In this document: positions 57,327 through 64,000 of the stretch, piece by piece | How the letters are laid out: every line of letters starts with the position of its first letter | Numbering within the stretch: position 1 is the stretch's first letter | Source: an uncultured Sinobacteraceae bacterium | Lineage (GTDB): Bacteria > Pseudomonadota > Gammaproteobacteria > Nevskiales > Nevskiaceae | Direction: 5' to 3' | DNA: 64,000 nt | Assembly (NCBI GenBank): GCA_903822975.1 | Contig: CAIJRD010000012.1 | Location: forward strand, 124,001-188,000 | Program-made: the position numbers and the translations under genes | The notes under the pieces: model-generated | The model's input: only the letters and a program-made list of their open reading frames with translations | What the model was told of the DNA's origin: nothing | Databases searched by the model: none

Positions 57327-57478
57327 AGCTTTGTTGCTCCCGAAACAGAGTGAGTTGCCGCTCGACGCATCGTAGGTGGCGTCGTGCCAGGGTTGCCTGA
57401 CGAACATCCCAGCGGAGCCCGAACGCTGACAAGCGGTGCGATCGGGTGGGTGTCCAGAGCTAATTTGTAGCAATGAAT

Positions 57479-57504
57479 CTTGAACCGATCGCCGCAGGCC
57501 CTAC
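57479..57504 (+). promoter_or_regulatory. Sigma32 (RpoH)-like heat-shock promoter of hsp20
   Basis: CTTGAA at 57479-57484 and CCCTAC at 57499-57504 are 14 bp apart, close to the sigma32 consensus CTTGAA-N13/15-CCCCAT. The expected start would be near 57510-57512, leaving about a 40-nt leader to the hsp20 ATG at 57550. Assigned by pattern only. Confidence 0.6.
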
Positions 57505-57549
57505 TGTTTGCAGAGCGCGAGCCTAACGAATTTGCCTGAGGAGTTCATC

Positions 57550-57978
57550 ATGACGACCCTTCATTATCCCCACTGGACTCTGCATCGCGGACTGTTCAAT
57601 GAGGTCAATCGCACGTTGCGGCGCGGCCCGACGGGCGAGCCGTCATCGAGTGCTTGGTCACCCGCCGTCGATATCCGCGAACATGCTGACAAATTTGTGT
57701 TGCTGGTCGACGTTCCAGGCCTTGACCCGCAGACGATCGACATCACGCTCGAAAAAACGGTGTTGACCTTGAGCGGCTCGCGTACGGCGGCAGCACCGGA
57801 AGCCGGCGTCGAATTGCGCCGCAGCGAACGCAGCAGCGGCCGGTTCACGCGCCGCTTCAATCTGCCGGATACGGTCGATGCCGAGGCGGTCACCGCTCAG
57901 GGCAGCAACGGCGTCCTGGAGATCACCATTCCGAAACGTCCACTTGAGCGGCCCCGCAAGATCGCCATCAGCCACTGA
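57550..57978 (+). CDS. Small heat shock protein, Hsp20/alpha-crystallin family
   Basis: A 142-aa holdase chaperone that keeps unfolding proteins soluble under heat. The alpha-crystallin domain spans about residues 38-135 (WSPAVDIREHADKFVLLVDVPGLDPQTIDITLEKTVLTLSG ... RRFNLPDTVDAEAVTAQGSNGVLEITIPK), ending in an IxI-like tail region (RKIAI). ATG at 57550 has GAGGAG 8 nt upstream. A sigma32-like promoter precedes it. The cbpA co-chaperone lies 577 bp downstream on the same strand. Confidence 0.95.
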   Translation: MTTLHYPHWTLHRGLFNEVNRTLRRGPTGEPSSSAWSPAVDIREHADKFVLLVDVPGLDPQTIDITLEKTVLTLSGSRTAAAPEAGVELRRSERSSGRFTRRFNLPDTVDAEAVTAQGSNGVLEITIPKRPLERPRKIAISH

Positions 57979-58177
57979 GGTTCGGCCGACTCCGGCTAAG
58001 GAGCGAGGCATTCGTTGGCGTTCGACTTGGCCTCGGCGCAGCTCGTCGCGCCGCATTGCGCGATGCGGCACACAGCACCGTCACAACCGTTTGCGGCACG
58101 CGGCGACCGCGCAGGGTGAGAACCCGTACTTTCGCGCCGCGGCATTCGGCCCAGTCATTCGGCTCAGTCATTCGGCT

Positions 58178-58282
58178 CAGAGATCCGGCCCCAATGATCC
58201 CGCTCAGAGATCCAGCCCCAAGATTTGGATCAGAGATCCAGCCCCAAGATTTGGATCAGAGATCCAGCCCAGAGATTTGGAT
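58178..58282. repeat. 26-bp minisatellite between hsp20 and cbpA
   Basis: Three units of 26 bp start at 58205, 58231 and 58257 (CAGAGATCCAGCCC...ATTTGGAT), preceded by a diverged 27-bp copy at 58178. Shorter 12-bp words TCATTCGGCTCAG (about 58155-58180) form a second small series next to it. The remainder of the 577-bp gap (57979-58554) shows no gene. Confidence 0.85.
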
Positions 58283-58554
58283 CAGAGATCCGGCGAAAGG
58301 ACTCGGTCACGAATGTCGGCAAGCTTGGAAGCCAGACGGATTGCCGCGCGTCGCGCAACGGCCACCGGTTGGATCGGCGATGACCGCCTCGATCTTCCCA
58401 ACCGCAGGGTTGCAGGGCACCGGGCGTCGCAGATGCAACCCGCCACGGGCGACAAACCAGGTTTTTGAGCCTCTTTCCGGCGCCTGCAGTGTAAGCTGCC
58501 GCGCTGCGCCGCTAATGGGGAACGGCGCGACCCAAACCACCCGTTGAGTATGCA

Positions 58555-59463
58555 ATGGAATACAAGGATTACTACAAGATTCTCGGCGTAGAACGCAGCG
58601 CCACTGCGGACCAGATCAAGCGCGCCTACCGCAAGCTGGCGCGCGAGTTTCACCCGGACCGCAACAAGGCCAAGAACGCCGAAGAGAAGTTCAAGGAGAT
58701 CAACGAAGCCAACGAAGTGCTCAGCGACGTCAAAAAGCGCCAGGCCTACGATCAGCTGGGCGCGAACTGGCGCGGCGGCCAGCGCTTTACGCCGCCGCCG
58801 AACTGGAATTTCGATGTTGGCCAGGCAGGCGCTGCCGGCGGTTTCGGCCGCGGCGGTGCGCGCGGACGCGGCGGCCTCGGCGGCGATGCCGGCGGGTTCT
58901 CGGACTTTTTCTCCAGCCTGTTCGGCAGCGAAATGGGCGGTGATTTCGACGGCGGCGGCCATGGCGGCGCGCCCGACCAACGCGCCAAAGTCAGCATCGC
59001 GCTGGAGGATTCCTACAACGGTTCGACGCTGAATCTCAGCATCGGTGCACGCAATCTGAATGTGCGCATCCCCAAGGGCGTGACCGCCGGACAGACCATC
59101 CGCCTTGCCGGCCAGGGCAACCACGGCGCCGATCTGCTGCTCGAAGTGGAATTCGCCAACCACCCCAAGTTTCGCGCCGAAGGCCGCGACATCCATGTAC
59201 AGGTGCCGGTTGCCCCCTGGGAGGCCGCACTGGGTGGCAAGGTGCCGGTGCCGACCCTCGGCGGCACGGTCGAATTCACGCTTCCGGCCGGCATCAGCGC
59301 CGGCAAGAAGTTGCGACTCAAGGGTCGCGGTTTGCCCGGCACCACACCCGGCGACGAGATCGTCACCATCAGCCTGGTGACGCCGCCGGCGACCGGCGAT
59401 GAGGCGCGCAGCTTTTACGAGGACATGGCCAAGCGCTTCAGCAGCTTCGACCCACGCGCCTAA
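58555..59463 (+). CDS. cbpA: DnaJ-type co-chaperone CbpA
   Basis: A 302-aa class II J-protein. J domain at 1-70 with HPD at 33-35, then a Gly/Phe-rich region (~80-140, [28 protein letters not shown]), then two C-terminal substrate-binding domains ([39 protein letters not shown]). It lacks the zinc-finger of DnaJ, as CbpA does. It works with DnaK and, in E. coli, also binds curved DNA. The stop overlaps the convergent amidase stop by three bases (59460-59463 region). Confidence 0.94.
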   Translation: MEYKDYYKILGVERSATADQIKRAYRKLAREFHPDRNKAKNAEEKFKEINEANEVLSDVKKRQAYDQLGANWRGGQRFTPPPNWNFDVGQAGAAGGFGRGGARGRGGLGGDAGGFSDFFSSLFGSEMGGDFDGGGHGGAPDQRAKVSIALEDSYNGSTLNLSIGARNLNVRIPKGVTAGQTIRLAGQGNHGADLLLEVEFANHPKFRAEGRDIHVQVPVAPWEAALGGKVPVPTLGGTVEFTLPAGISAGKKLRLKGRGLPGTTPGDEIVTISLVTPPATGDEARSFYEDMAKRFSSFDPRA

Positions 59464-60977
59464 ACCACGCGCGTCCGCGCCGCGCCCGCATACTGCGGGC
59501 GACGCTGCGCCCAAGCTTGTGCGCGTTCGAGCTGCGCGGCGAGGCGGATCAGCACGCCTTCCTCGCCGTGCGCAGCAACGAACTGCACGCCGAATGGCAA
59601 CTCGGGGCCACCCGCCTCGACCGCGGCGTAATGCAGTGGCACCGACATGCTCGGCGTTCCGGTCAGGTTCGACAGTTGCGTGAACGGCACACGCTGCAGA
59701 CTCTTCTGCGCAAACTGATCAATGATGCCGCTCTTCAGCAGCAGCTTGCCGACGCCCAGGCGCAGCGCCAGCTTTAACGCAAGTTGCTCGCCTGCCGGCA
59801 ACTCCAGTTCGCCGATTTTCGACGGTGGCATCGCCACACTGGGCAACATCAGCAAATCGTAGCGTTGATGAAACGCGCCGAGTGCGCGTGAAAATTCGTT
59901 CCAGCGTCGCCTCGACTCGACGTATTCGCCAGCGGACAGCGCACGCCCGAGCATGCCGAGCCCGCGCGTATCGAGCTCGAAGTCCGTGTCACGCGCACCG
60001 GCTGCAGCGCGCGCCTCGGCGATATTCGCCGCCACCTGCCCGAAGTACATCGTCAGGAAACAGCGCGCCAGCGCATGTCCGTCGACCTTCGGCTCGGCGA
60101 TTTCGACGTGATGACCCAGACTCTCCAGCAGACGCGCGGCGTGCTCGACCGCCGCTACACATTCGGGAGCGACCGGCGTATCGATCGGCGAACGCGTGCT
60201 GAAGCCGATGCGCAGGCGACCGGGCTCGCGCCGCAGCTCTTCCGCAAATGGACGCTCCGGTGCTGCAATCCGGAACGGAGCGCCGACATCGGCACCAGCC
60301 AGCGCGTCGAGCATGTGCGCCGAGTCGCGCACACTGCGGCTCAGCACGTGCTCGCTGGACGCACCATCCCAGAACTCACCATGCGATGGGCCGGGCGGCA
60401 CGCGGCCGCGCGATGGGCGCAATCCAAACAGTCCGCAGTACGCCGCCGGAATGCGGATCGAACCACCGCCATCGGAGGCGCCCGCGATCGGCACGATGCC
60501 GGCGGCGACCGCCGCCGCCGCACCACCGGACGAGCCGCCTGGCGTGCGCTCGAGATCCCAGGGATTCCGCGTCGCGCCGAACAACGCGGTTTCAGTCAGC
60601 GCCTTCAGTGCAAATTCCGGCGTCGCGGTTTTGCCGAAAATCACCAGGCCGGCACGCAGGAAGCGTTCGACGATTTCGGCATGTCGTTGCGGAACCCAGT
60701 TGCGCAGCGCGCGGCTGCCCGCGGTGGTGGGCACTCCGGCATAGTCCTGAGCGATATCCTTGATCAAGAACGGTACGCCAGCAAACGGGCCCTTGAGCGG
60801 TGCCGCAGCGCGTGTGCGCGCGATCTCGGTCATCGGGATGCAGATCGCGTTCAGCATGGGTTGCATTTCCGCGGCGCGCGCCAGTGCTGCGTCGAGCACC
60901 TCCGAGGTGCTCACTTCGCCGCTGGCAATCAGTGCGGCGAGGCCAAGCGCATCGTAATCGGCGTATTCCTTGAACAT
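59460..60977 (-). CDS. Amidase signature family enzyme
   Basis: A 505-aa hydrolase of amide bonds with the Ser-cisSer-Lys triad: Lys in FLIKDIAQD, the Gly/Ser-rich signature [15 protein letters not shown] and the nucleophile region [17 protein letters not shown]. Length suits aliphatic or aryl amidases and is distinct from GatA (no gatB/gatC nearby). SD AGGGAG lies 6 nt before the ATG. It is convergent with cbpA, with the two stop codons interlocked. Substrate unknown. Confidence 0.92.
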   Translation of the reverse strand: MFKEYADYDALGLAALIASGEVSTSEVLDAALARAAEMQPMLNAICIPMTEIARTRAAAPLKGPFAGVPFLIKDIAQDYAGVPTTAGSRALRNWVPQRHAEIVERFLRAGLVIFGKTATPEFALKALTETALFGATRNPWDLERTPGGSSGGAAAAVAAGIVPIAGASDGGGSIRIPAAYCGLFGLRPSRGRVPPGPSHGEFWDGASSEHVLSRSVRDSAHMLDALAGADVGAPFRIAAPERPFAEELRREPGRLRIGFSTRSPIDTPVAPECVAAVEHAARLLESLGHHVEIAEPKVDGHALARCFLTMYFGQVAANIAEARAAAGARDTDFELDTRGLGMLGRALSAGEYVESRRRWNEFSRALGAFHQRYDLLMLPSVAMPPSKIGELELPAGEQLALKLALRLGVGKLLLKSGIIDQFAQKSLQRVPFTQLSNLTGTPSMSVPLHYAAVEAGGPELPFGVQFVAAHGEEGVLIRLAAQLERAQAWAQRRPQYAGAARTRVV

Positions 60978-61426
60978 GACTGCTCCCTTTGTGCGGCTAT
61001 CCCAACGAGGATAACGGTGACTCCGCGGCGCCGGCGGTTGCCGAATGATGGTTTAGGTTAGCGCCTGTGGCCCACCTGCGTGATCACGGCGGTTGCGACT
61101 CAATAACGCTGCGACTCACCGGTCCGCAGCTGTCGTTCGGTTCAGTTGACTCGCCGAACCTCGGCCGCCATTCGGCTGGTCCTGTTCGAATTGACACGGA
61201 CGCCTGCGCACAAGCAACTGAGCACGCCAATTCTTTCCTGCACGTGACAGCCCGTTCGGGTCAAGCAGACCCTTCGGCGCCGCTCGGAAACCGTTTATCG
61301 GACACCGGCTGAGTACGCGCGCACGCGTGCGTTGATGGCTGCGATCAAATGCTTCGATTGCTCGTTGCGACGCAACCCGTCCGGTGTTCGATCGAGTCAA
61401 TCGGCCAATACCTGGAGTGCAGTCAC
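60978..61426. other. Divergent upstream region of amidase and tadG-like genes, no gene
   Basis: About 450 bp that must hold two promoters. I see no convincing -35/-10 pair, repeat or RNA. GCGACTC occurs twice near 61095-61117. Short open frames have no SD. Confidence 0.45.
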
Positions 61427-63319
61427 GTGAAGCATCCCCACCGTCAACGCACCCGCGACATCGCACCGACGCATCGCCGACAACGCGGCGTTGCCGCAGT
61501 AATGTTCGGCATCGCCATCCTCGCTTTCATGACCATGGTGATGTTCGGCTTCAACGTCGGCCAACTCTATTTCGCGCAACAGGATTTGCAGCGCCAGGCT
61601 GCGCTGGCGGCATTGTCGGGCGCTCAGGCAGCGAGTGGTTGCCGAACAGGACTCGGCCCAATCCCCGGCATCTACGGTGTTCCGGGCAATACGGCGGCCG
61701 TAACCGCAGCGGTCAACTTCAGCATTCTGACCAATGCAGGCCCGGACAATCCGTTTCAGGTGATTCCGCCGAGCGTCGAATTGGGAACGATCATGTCCAC
61801 CAATTACAAGCAATTCGTGCCGCTCGCGGACGGCGATATCGGCATCGACGCTGTACGCGTGCGTCTTTCCCGCACAAAACCGACGCTTATTGCCGCCGCT
61901 CTGTTCTCAGCACAGGATGCGACCCTGATGACCGCTGCGGCGACCGCGCGCGCAGGCAACACTGCAACATTCACGGTCGGCACCTCGCCTATCAGTTTTG
62001 TCCCCGATCAGGTCTCACAACTCAATCAGCTGTTGGGACAGGTGTTCGGAACGCCCGTCTTCGTATCGCAGTTCAGCTATAACCAGCTCGCCAACGCTCA
62101 GATCTCACTGGCGAACTTGATGAGTGCTGCGGGCGTCAGCGACCTCGACGGCCTCCTCGGCATCAACACCTCGCTAGCCGGCGCAATCGGTATTCTTGGC
62201 AACGCCTTGAACAAGAGCGGCAATGGCCTGGCTGCGGTCACCGCCAACATTCTCGCCTTGCAAGCGCGTGGCGCGCCATCCTCTTCCGTCAACATCGGCG
62301 ACGTTCTCGGCACCGTCGTCGGAACCACGCTGAATTCGGACAGTAGTGATGCGGCCTCGGTCATTCCGTTCGTCAAAGGCTCTGACTTCCTGCTGGCGCT
62401 GGCGCAGGATGCCGCAGCGCAGCGGCCGCAGGGGTATCAAATCAACGCCGGGTTTATTTCACTGCTTCCAGGGCCCGACAAGCTATCGGTGACCTTGCAT
62501 GTCATCAGCCCGCCAGTACTCGCAGTGGGGCCGGTGGGCACTGAGGGCAGGAACTCGCAATTGCAACTGCGCATTCGCCAGCAAAGCGGCCTATGGTCAG
62601 AGTTGCTGGGTCGATACCAAAAAAACGGCTACGACCTCAATCTCGCCAATGGAACCGGCACACTCACCAACTTGACCTGTCCAACGGCGACCAATGCGAT
62701 GCCATCGGCAAACGTGGCCGTGGCCAGCAACACGATGGAGTGGCGATATGGCAGCTTCGCCGGCGACCTGGGGCCCAACAATCCCGATCCGGATCTGACG
62801 GGGGGCACCTTGTTCAGGCAATCGGCGCCGTTCAGCAGCGTGCCGCTTTACGAAGTGACGGTCGATGGCCCCGTGACAGCGACCGAAGGCAGCGCCATCA
62901 ACGGTTCAAGCGGAGCACTCAACACGTTCGGCGTACCGACGAACACCGTTCCACCAAGCAAACCCGGACTGCTATTCAGATCTCCGATCGGCCAGAACGT
63001 TTTCACAACCGGCACCGCGAAGACGTTTGGAAGTTATCTGCCAAGCCTGCTCAGCGGGACGACCGCAAATCGACACACCTATATCAACGGCAAGGAGGTG
63101 TTAACAGCTTTCAATGACGCCGTGAATGCGTTCAACACAAATGCAGTCGAACCCATCGGCAACCTGATGGACTCGGTGGTCGACCCAACCCTTGCGGCAC
63201 TCGGCATCAAGCGCGGATTGGTTCAGATCAATCTGCAGAGCATTACCATTTCCTCGCCGGTGATCGAGAGCTTCTGCAACCCCGACAAGCCACTCGCCCC
63301 TGGTGCACCGGCCTGCTAA
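61427..63319 (+). CDS. TadG-like pilus assembly / secreted-pilin-associated protein
   Basis: A 630-aa envelope protein. After a basic N-terminus (RRQRGVAAV), residues ~22-43 form one transmembrane helix, followed by FAQQDLQRQAALAALSGAQAASG. That is the TadE/TadG-type start (RQRG-AA--F...; QD-ADAAALAGA). The rest is a large exported domain rich in Ser/Thr/Asn, with the ending VNLQSITISSPVIESFCN-like beta pattern. GTG at 61427 has GGAG ~10 nt upstream; an ATG at 61349 adds an unlike segment. TadG proteins are predicted to tether Flp pili. No other tad gene is visible, but a second TadG-like start lies 600 bp downstream. Confidence 0.75.
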   Translation: MKHPHRQRTRDIAPTHRRQRGVAAVMFGIAILAFMTMVMFGFNVGQLYFAQQDLQRQAALAALSGAQAASGCRTGLGPIPGIYGVPGNTAAVTAAVNFSILTNAGPDNPFQVIPPSVELGTIMSTNYKQFVPLADGDIGIDAVRVRLSRTKPTLIAAALFSAQDATLMTAAATARAGNTATFTVGTSPISFVPDQVSQLNQLLGQVFGTPVFVSQFSYNQLANAQISLANLMSAAGVSDLDGLLGINTSLAGAIGILGNALNKSGNGLAAVTANILALQARGAPSSSVNIGDVLGTVVGTTLNSDSSDAASVIPFVKGSDFLLALAQDAAAQRPQGYQINAGFISLLPGPDKLSVTLHVISPPVLAVGPVGTEGRNSQLQLRIRQQSGLWSELLGRYQKNGYDLNLANGTGTLTNLTCPTATNAMPSANVAVASNTMEWRYGSFAGDLGPNNPDPDLTGGTLFRQSAPFSSVPLYEVTVDGPVTATEGSAINGSSGALNTFGVPTNTVPPSKPGLLFRSPIGQNVFTTGTAKTFGSYLPSLLSGTTANRHTYINGKEVLTAFNDAVNAFNTNAVEPIGNLMDSVVDPTLAALGIKRGLVQINLQSITISSPVIESFCNPDKPLAPGAPAC

Positions 63320-63366
63320 CGACCTGCAGAAACCCAGTCTGACCTCGGGACCTCGCGACCTCGAAC

Positions 63367-63388
63367 GCAACACCACATGCGGTGTTGC
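63367..63388 (+). terminator. Hairpin downstream of the TadG-like gene
   Basis: GCAACACC at 63367-63374 pairs perfectly with GGTGTTGC at 63381-63388 (6-nt loop), 48 nt past the stop. No T-tract follows. Possible weak terminator. Confidence 0.45.
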
Positions 63389-63507
63389 CTTGGCCCGACG
63401 GAACGTTGATCGGCGCAGTTTTGCGGCCTGATGCGCTTGTGCATCACCCCTGCACATCGATCATTCGCATCGCCCTCCGCCTCGCCCCTGCGTATCGCCC
63501 TCGCGTA

Positions 63508-63533
63508 GTGCTCTTGTGCAGTGCTCTTGTGCA
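63508..63533. repeat. Two exact 13-bp direct repeats
   Basis: GTGCTCTTGTGCA at 63508-63520 is repeated at 63521-63533. Related words flank it on both sides, suggesting a decayed minisatellite. Confidence 0.7.
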
Positions 63534-63857
63534 GGGCTGATGCGCATCGCCCTTGTACAGCACACCTGCGCACGACACTCGATGCGACCGAGGCAAGTGC
63601 ACCGCGCTCGTAAAGACAATGCCGGCGCATCCTTAGACCGGCGTAGCGACCCACGAAAAAAAACGTTTCGCGCAGTCGTACGACGACCGCGGACGCGCCC
63701 GCGCACTACCCGCTGTTTCGCACCGCCATGACGCCCGGATCGGGCGTCGCTAACCCTTCGGCGCGAATTGGCAGCCACTAGTCGGCAAACCGACCTCCAG
63801 GCACGCCAACTTGGCTCATATGGACGAGCAATAGTTTGTTTGAGCCACGGAGAGTCG

Positions 63858-63909
63858 CTACTAAGGCGAAAATACCCCCCGTGGACCTTCCGTCCGTCCC
63901 GGGGAGTAG
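63858..63909 (+). promoter_or_regulatory. Leader hairpin that could hide the SD of the second TadG-like gene
   Basis: CTACT (63858-63862) pairs with AGTAG (63905-63909), CCCC (63875-63878) with GGGG (63901-63904), and GGAC (6383-86 of the same line, 63883-63886) with GTCC (63892-63895). The SD GGGGAG (63901-63906) of the downstream TTG start is thereby inside a stem. This suggests translational control; it is inferred from pairing only. Confidence 0.4.
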
Positions 63910-63915
63910 TACCGC

Positions 63916-64000
63916 TTGAGCCGTCCGAATTCACGAATCCAGAGCCTGTCTCGCCTGCCTGCGCAGCGTCAGCGTGGTGTGGCAGCAATCTTCATGGGCA
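63916..64000 (+). CDS. Second TadG-like protein, 5' fragment (continues past window)
   Basis: A TTG at 63916, 9 nt after the SD GGGGAG, opens a frame that runs to the window end. Its 28 codons read a basic start followed by RLPAQRQRGVAAIFMG, the same RQRGVAA(I/V) membrane-entry motif as the TadG-like protein at 61427. It is thus likely a paralogue in tandem, forming an operon-like pair or a small TadE/TadG cluster that continues to the right. Confidence 0.6.
   Translation, partial: MSRPNSRIQSLSRLPAQRQRGVAAIFMG

Larger units (their letters stand above)
63320..63915. other. Gap between the two TadG-like genes: hairpin, small repeats and leader, no gene
   Basis: It contains a perfect 8-bp hairpin 48 nt after the stop (63367-63388), two exact 13-bp direct repeats (63508-63533) among GATGCGC/GTGCATC words, a run of seven A bases at 63656-63662 (reading AAAAAAACG), and the structured leader at 63858-63909. 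Open frames on the minus strand here lack SDs. Confidence 0.5.

Noticed and set aside
57375..57392. Sigma54 promoter upstream of the AAA+ gene (TGGCACG on the minus strand at 57389-57383)
   Set aside because: The -24 half matches, but at the correct distance the -12 half reads CACC, not TTGC.
63320..63988. Minus-strand open frames after the TadG-like gene
   Set aside because: They run through repeats and hairpins, have no SD and oppose the second TadG-like start.

Overview
This window reads as a chromosome segment of a GC-rich gammaproteobacterium. The best clues are three conserved gene neighbourhoods. The first is rsmI / lpoA-yraN-diaA, an arrangement typical of Gammaproteobacteria. The second is gshB-yqgE-ruvX-pyrB-pyrC' next to Pil-Chp chemotaxis genes, as in Pseudomonas and Xanthomonas relatives. 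The third is a class Ia nrdAB pair. The mix of an Acidithiobacillus-type GshA, a Baeyer-Villiger-type monooxygenase, a GMC oxidoreductase and an amidase suggests a Nevskiales/Xanthomonadales-like lineage. That placement is inference; there is no rRNA gene here. I found no tRNA, rRNA, CRISPR array, transposase or prophage.

Layout. 1-3.3 kb: nrdA (5' end missing) and nrdB. 3.3-4.0 kb: an AT-richer ImmA/IrrE-type peptidase. 4.1-6.8 kb: a di-heme peroxidase-like lipoprotein and a phosphoesterase lipoprotein. 7.1-10.9 kb: an atypical SDR, the RNA helicase DbpA and a secreted PHB-depolymerase-type esterase. 11.5 kb: a previously unmarked 55-residue membrane protein. 12-15.2 kb: a K+ channel with RCK domains and an FAD monooxygenase. 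15.6-19.9 kb: diaA, yraN, lpoA and divergent rsmI, with a 20-unit octanucleotide array between yraN and diaA. 19.9-28.5 kb: a run of small single-function genes (MFS, two SRPBCC proteins, serine hydrolase, DUF1801, DUF4188, UDG-like, DUF1272, VOC, GlcD-like), several of which have their own private minisatellite at or just after the stop codon.

28.7-46.2 kb is the coherent core. On the minus strand lie pilG-pilI-chpA-chpC of the twitching chemosensory system. On the plus strand lie gshA, a MAPEG membrane protein and gshB (glutathione), then yqgE, ruvX, pyrB and a dihydroorotase-like pyrC' lacking its HxH metal ligands, and then pilH-pilJ. The Pil-Chp system is therefore split into two divergent halves by glutathione and pyrimidine genes.

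46.6-64 kb: pckA with a strong terminator, an FAH-family hydrolase, a second unmarked small membrane protein (58 aa, minus strand), an ACP phosphodiesterase with an odd AT-rich insertion, and a minus-strand operon (GMC oxidoreductase, PrcB-like lipoprotein, YihG-like acyltransferase). Next come an orphan GspE/PilB-type ATPase, an orphan sigma54-type AAA+ protein without a DNA-binding domain, divergent hsp20 behind a sigma32-like promoter, cbpA, an amidase, a TadG-like protein, and the start of a second TadG-like protein at the window edge.

The strongest candidates for something new are the 3'-end minisatellites with their octanucleotide array, the orphan AAA+ protein with a GAFPGA loop, the gshA-MAPEG-gshB grouping, and the two small membrane ORFs. 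No result here rests on a database search.
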